Below are positions 6,449 through 8,524 of a DNA stretch of 8,524 nucleotides, in pieces; within the stretch, counting starts at the first letter, position 1; the number at the start of each line of letters is the position of its first letter. Both the position numbers and the translations under genes were made by a program. Origin of the DNA: Euryarchaeota archaeon UBA88 (GTDB lineage Archaea; Thermoplasmatota; Poseidoniia; Poseidoniales; Poseidoniaceae); assembly GCA_002499545.1 (NCBI GenBank), contig DAME01000018.1, positions 1-8,524 on the forward strand, written 5' to 3'. The notes below the pieces were generated by a model. It had not been told where the DNA came from and did not search any database. It worked only from the letters and a program-made list of their open reading frames with translations.

Positions 6449-6471
6449 GTACAGATGAGGGGGTACCACCC

Positions 6472-6485
6472 TTCAAATGTTTTTA
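6472..6485 (-). promoter_or_regulatory. TATA-like element for the acidic protein gene
   Basis: On the minus strand this reads TAAAAACATTTGAA, centred roughly 30 nt ahead of ATG 6448. That is where a TATA box is expected for a nearly leaderless archaeal transcript. Support is position and AT content only. Confidence 0.35.
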
Positions 6486-6507
6486 CGGCTTTTTTCCGCT
6501 GACTTCA

Positions 6508-6516
6508 TTCATAAAG
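6508..6516 (+). promoter_or_regulatory. TATA-like element for the JAMM protease gene
   Basis: TTCATAAAG is centred about 28 nt ahead of ATG 6540, the spacing expected for an archaeal TATA box with a leaderless start. It would lie inside the gene if the upstream ATG 6477 were used, which is one reason to prefer 6540. Confidence 0.38.
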
Positions 6517-6539
6517 AACGAATCGCAAGGTCGAGTGCG

Positions 6540-7295
6540 ATGGTCGAACCGTGGTTGGAAGAGCTGATGGTTGTCTACAACCGCGACTCATTTGAGAAGC
6601 GTTCAGCCTACACTGCTCAACTGCATCTTCCCGGAAACGTCTTCGAACAATTGGTGTGGTGGGCCTTACAGGCACTGCCCGATGAAATCCTTGTTGGTTT
6701 GGACATCGACGCTGCATCACCACATCTCAAGGAGGTTGAGCAAGCGTTCATGGGCGAAGAGTTCGACCCCAACATCTTCCAAGGCCAGGGCTTCATCGTC
6801 GGTGAAGCACACATTGTCAATCGTGGTGACTCGTATTCGGTCCATCACTTGCCTGAAGACTGGACTGACGACATGTTTTCTACTTCTCGCGGCTCGAGAG
6901 CGGGACGATTCACTCACTGGCTTCACACCCACCCCAACGCCCCTGCCATACCAAGTCATGCCGATGCAGATGCCGCTCAGGAAACCTCGGGTGTCGACAT
7001 GATCCTTGGAATTCGATTCTCACCTGAAGGTCCCTTGCCTTGGTTCGATGACGTCGACGGAGTGCGGCGAAGGGTAGGGAATGAAGCGGTTGCCGAAAGT
7101 AAACCAAAACGGAAAAGGTCGTTTTTCGCTGGAAAGCAGTTACCGGTTCTAGGTGTTGCACCCAGTGGTCATAAAATTCACGAAATCCAACTGATTGCTT
7201 TCAGAAAAAACGGTCTTGGAATCAACGTCGTGTTGGTTGATGAAGACGGTTTTCCATTCGGATGGGAACAGGGTCAATTCGCCTCTACGCTGTGA
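6540..7295 (+). CDS. JAMM/MPN (JAB1-type) zinc metalloprotease family protein (251 aa)
   Basis: The sequence LHTHPNAPAIPSHAD carries a perfect JAMM zinc motif, HxHx7Sx2D. Counted from ATG 6540 the residues are His129, His131, Ser139 and Asp142, with the upstream catalytic Glu89 in GFIVGEAHIV. All active-site positions are intact, so it should be an active peptidase. In this family, members remove ubiquitin or ubiquitin-like/SAMP proteins, or process sulfur-carrier proteins. An N-terminal ~85-residue part (MVEPWLEELMVVYNRDSFEK onward) precedes the domain. A basic linker (about 188-194, KPKRKRS) precedes a C-terminal strand region. The frame extends to ATG 6477 (272 aa). ATG 6540 is chosen because it has a TATA-like box 28 nt upstream and leaves 91 nt for two divergent promoters, whereas 6477 leaves 28 nt. 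No signal peptide, so cytoplasmic. It converges on the DUF1499 gene with an 11-nt overlap. Natural substrate unknown. Confidence 0.88.
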   Translation: MVEPWLEELMVVYNRDSFEKRSAYTAQLHLPGNVFEQLVWWALQALPDEILVGLDIDAASPHLKEVEQAFMGEEFDPNIFQGQGFIVGEAHIVNRGDSYSVHHLPEDWTDDMFSTSRGSRAGRFTHWLHTHPNAPAIPSHADADAAQETSGVDMILGIRFSPEGPLPWFDDVDGVRRRVGNEAVAESKPKRKRSFFAGKQLPVLGVAPSGHKIHEIQLIAFRKNGLGINVVLVDEDGFPFGWEQGQFASTL

Positions 7296-7776
7296 GAGCC
7301 CGATATATCCCCTCGAGGCGGTCAGGGTTCACGCCCATGTCAACACCACCAACCCTCGACTGTGAATGAAGCTCAATCGAACACGACTGGCCGCCATCGA
7401 GTGGAACAATTCGTACTGCGACGTCGTCAGGGAAACGCCAAAAGATGGTGCGTTCAACGAAGTGCGTGAGTGATGCACCGTTCTGGTCAATCTCGTCGAC
7501 CAGTACATCGCCGTTGACATCATCGATGTAGTCTGCAAGTGCTTGAGAGAGTTCGTCCATTGTACGATTGATGGTCACGTCATAGGTTCCGTCCATCCGA
7601 TGGTTTTCACCCACGCCCACGTGCGCACAGTTAGCGGCCTCTACGGGGCATGAAGGCATCGAATCGTAGGGTTCATCGGCAGCAGCAGCGAGTATCCACA
7701 CCTGCACCATCACCCACGGAGAAGCCAACAGCAAGACAAGACCTGCCGCACGGAAATGGCGTCGAGTCAATTCCAT
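7285..7776 (-). CDS. DUF1499 family protein with N-terminal membrane anchor (163 aa)
   Basis: The C-terminal signature HSQSRVGGVDMGVNPDRLEG (137-156), together with FPDDVAVRIVPL (115-126), is typical of the DUF1499 family, whose members read S-x-S-R-x-G-x-x-D-x-G-x-N-x-x-R-x. The family's N-terminal C-P-x(4-5)-N-C motif is present as CPVEAANC (Cys43, Cys50). Residues 10-32 form one hydrophobic helix after a basic MELTRRHFRAAG, so it is a signal anchor or uncleaved signal, with the domain probably outside. A longer reading of the frame (to 7938) would be antiparallel to nothing but overlaps the phosphoglycerate mutase coding region in another frame. ATG 7776, 10 nt after the mutase stop, is therefore chosen. 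The pair is most likely one operon. The biochemical role of DUF1499 is not known to me. Confidence 0.86.
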   Translation of the reverse strand: MELTRRHFRAAGLVLLLASPWVMVQVWILAAAADEPYDSMPSCPVEAANCAHVGVGENHRMDGTYDVTINRTMDELSQALADYIDDVNGDVLVDEIDQNGASLTHFVERTIFWRFPDDVAVRIVPLDGGQSCSIELHSQSRVGGVDMGVNPDRLEGIYRALTA

Positions 7777-7786
7777 GAAGTTCCAC

Positions 7787-8494
7787 TCAGAATTCGTTGA
7801 GGCGTTGCCACCCTTGCTGCGACCATGCATAGACCAGAGGAGTCCCGGTTGGAACTTCCAAAGAAAGTACTTCATCTCGGTTGAGCCCTTCAATGTCCAT
7901 GATAATACTGCGAAGTGAGTTTCCGTGAGCGGCAACAAAAACGTTCTTACCTCCTTTCAAGGAAGGGAGGATGGCTTGGTTGAAGTACGGAAGAGTTCGG
8001 TGTGCGGTCATTTCCAAACTTTCCCCATGTGGAGGAGGGACATCGTAGGAGCGGCGCCAAACTTTCACCTGCTCATCGCCATATTTTTCTCGGGTATCTT
8101 GCTTATTCAAGCCTTGTAGGTCGCCGTACATTCGCTCGTTCAATTCTTGCGCCACATACACGGGCAAGATGTCATTTTGAGGCCCGTGAACGGTTGTCCA
8201 ATCGACCAAACGTGGACTTGATTCTCCATCGAACTGTGTTTCACGCATTTGAGGTGATTTGACAACCGGTGTTTTACCACCCGTGTGTTCACTTAGCGCA
8301 AGCATTGCCGTCATTTGGGCTCGAATCAAAGTCGAAGTATGAACTTCATCAATACCGAGGTGAGCAATTGTTCGGCCGCCTTCAATTGCTTCATCAATGC
8401 CCTTTGGCGTCAATGGAACATTGACCCAGCCGGTAAACAGGTTGGCAGCATTCCATACCGATTGTCCGTGGCGCATGAGAATGAGCAGTGACAT
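7787..8494 (-). CDS. gpmA: 2,3-bisphosphoglycerate-dependent phosphoglycerate mutase (235 aa)
   Basis: This cytoplasmic enzyme interconverts 3-phosphoglycerate and 2-phosphoglycerate in glycolysis/gluconeogenesis through a phosphohistidine. The histidine phosphatase motif LMRHGQSVWN gives the phosphorylated His9 with Arg8. Arg58 is in TSTLIRAQMT, Glu120 is in ELNERMYGDLQG, and the second His190 is in VAAHGNSLRS. KYGDEQVKVWRRSYDVPPP (137-155) is typical of dPGM and separates it from other histidine phosphatases. Compared with my memory of E. coli GpmA (250 aa), there are about 35 extra residues between Arg58 and Glu120 (roughly 81-115). The loop after VPPP is about 25 residues shorter. ATG 8494 is the natural start, with methionine before the beta-strand SLLILMRHG. 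It probably forms an operon with the DUF1499 gene 10 nt downstream. Most archaea use the cofactor-independent mutase, so a bacterial origin by transfer is likely (inference). Confidence 0.95.
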   Translation of the reverse strand: MSLLILMRHGQSVWNAANLFTGWVNVPLTPKGIDEAIEGGRTIAHLGIDEVHTSTLIRAQMTAMLALSEHTGGKTPVVKSPQMRETQFDGESSPRLVDWTTVHGPQNDILPVYVAQELNERMYGDLQGLNKQDTREKYGDEQVKVWRRSYDVPPPHGESLEMTAHRTLPYFNQAILPSLKGGKNVFVAAHGNSLRSIIMDIEGLNRDEVLSLEVPTGTPLVYAWSQQGWQRLNEF

Positions 8495-8524
8495 GGTGGT
8501 CCCTTGGGTCGGTGGTAGCGCCGC

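Noticed and set aside
5774..6470. GGTACCACC seen at about 5774, 6463 and also near 2430
   Set aside because: Two copies fall inside coding sequence and the spacing shows no pattern; a 9-mer like this can recur by codon use.
6477..6539. Upstream start ATG 6477 for the JAMM gene
   Set aside because: It would leave only 28 nt between divergent starts and place the TATA-like box inside the gene; it cannot be fully excluded.
7777..7938. Longer N-terminus for the DUF1499 protein (start at 7938)
   Set aside because: The added 54 residues overlap the mutase gene in a different frame, and the natural signal-anchor start MELTRRHFRA lies at 7776.
1..8524. tRNA, rRNA, CRISPR array, insertion sequence or phage module
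   Set aside because: No cloverleaf, conserved rRNA block, regular direct repeats with spacers, or transposase/integrase-like protein was seen on either strand.

Overview
The window reads as a gene-dense piece of an archaeal chromosome. The best guess is a marine planktonic euryarchaeon of the Poseidoniales (Marine Group II) type. The grounds are short gaps, mostly ATG starts with weak or absent Shine-Dalgarno sequences, AT-rich boxes about 25-30 nt ahead of starts, small acidic proteins, many multi-pass membrane proteins, and bacterial-type enzymes (dPGM, S15 hydrolase, DUF1499) among archaeal-style promoters. This assignment is inference; no rRNA, tRNA or ribosomal protein gene is present to confirm it.

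Left end (1-682): a probable minus-strand gene runs off the left edge. Next comes a small two-helix membrane protein on the minus strand (229-459) with an AT-rich promoter, and a weak competing small ORF on the plus strand. A 223-nt divergent intergenic region (460-682) follows.

Plus-strand block (683-5744): a multi-pass membrane protein of unknown function (683-1561) is followed by a 118-nt gap holding two inverted repeats, one of which can mask a ribosome binding site. Then come four closely spaced genes with gaps of 9, 24 and 36 nt: a membrane-anchored extracytoplasmic S15/CocE-type hydrolase with a complete Ser-Asp-His triad, a stand-alone response-regulator receiver domain, a seven-helix TMEM198/DUF4203-like protein, and a membrane protein resembling the FAR-17a/AIG1 (Pr6Pr) group. 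The spacing suggests one transcript, perhaps linking extracellular peptide/ester hydrolysis to a phosphorelay output and membrane functions.

Right part (5729-8524): a highly acidic protein ending in a compact tryptophan-rich WW-like motif (minus strand) is divergent from a JAMM/MPN metalloprotease with a perfect HxHx7Sx2D zinc motif. The two share a ~91-nt bidirectional promoter region. The JAMM gene converges on a DUF1499 protein, which lies 10 nt downstream of a cofactor-dependent phosphoglycerate mutase (gpmA) on the minus strand; these two probably form an operon. Two convergent gene pairs overlap at their 3' ends, by 16 and 11 nt.

No tRNA, rRNA, CRISPR, insertion sequence or phage gene was seen. 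The most interesting items are the JAMM/acidic-tail divergent pair, the SD-masking hairpin before the hydrolase, the receiver domain inside a secreted-hydrolase operon, and the rearranged insertion in the phosphoglycerate mutase.
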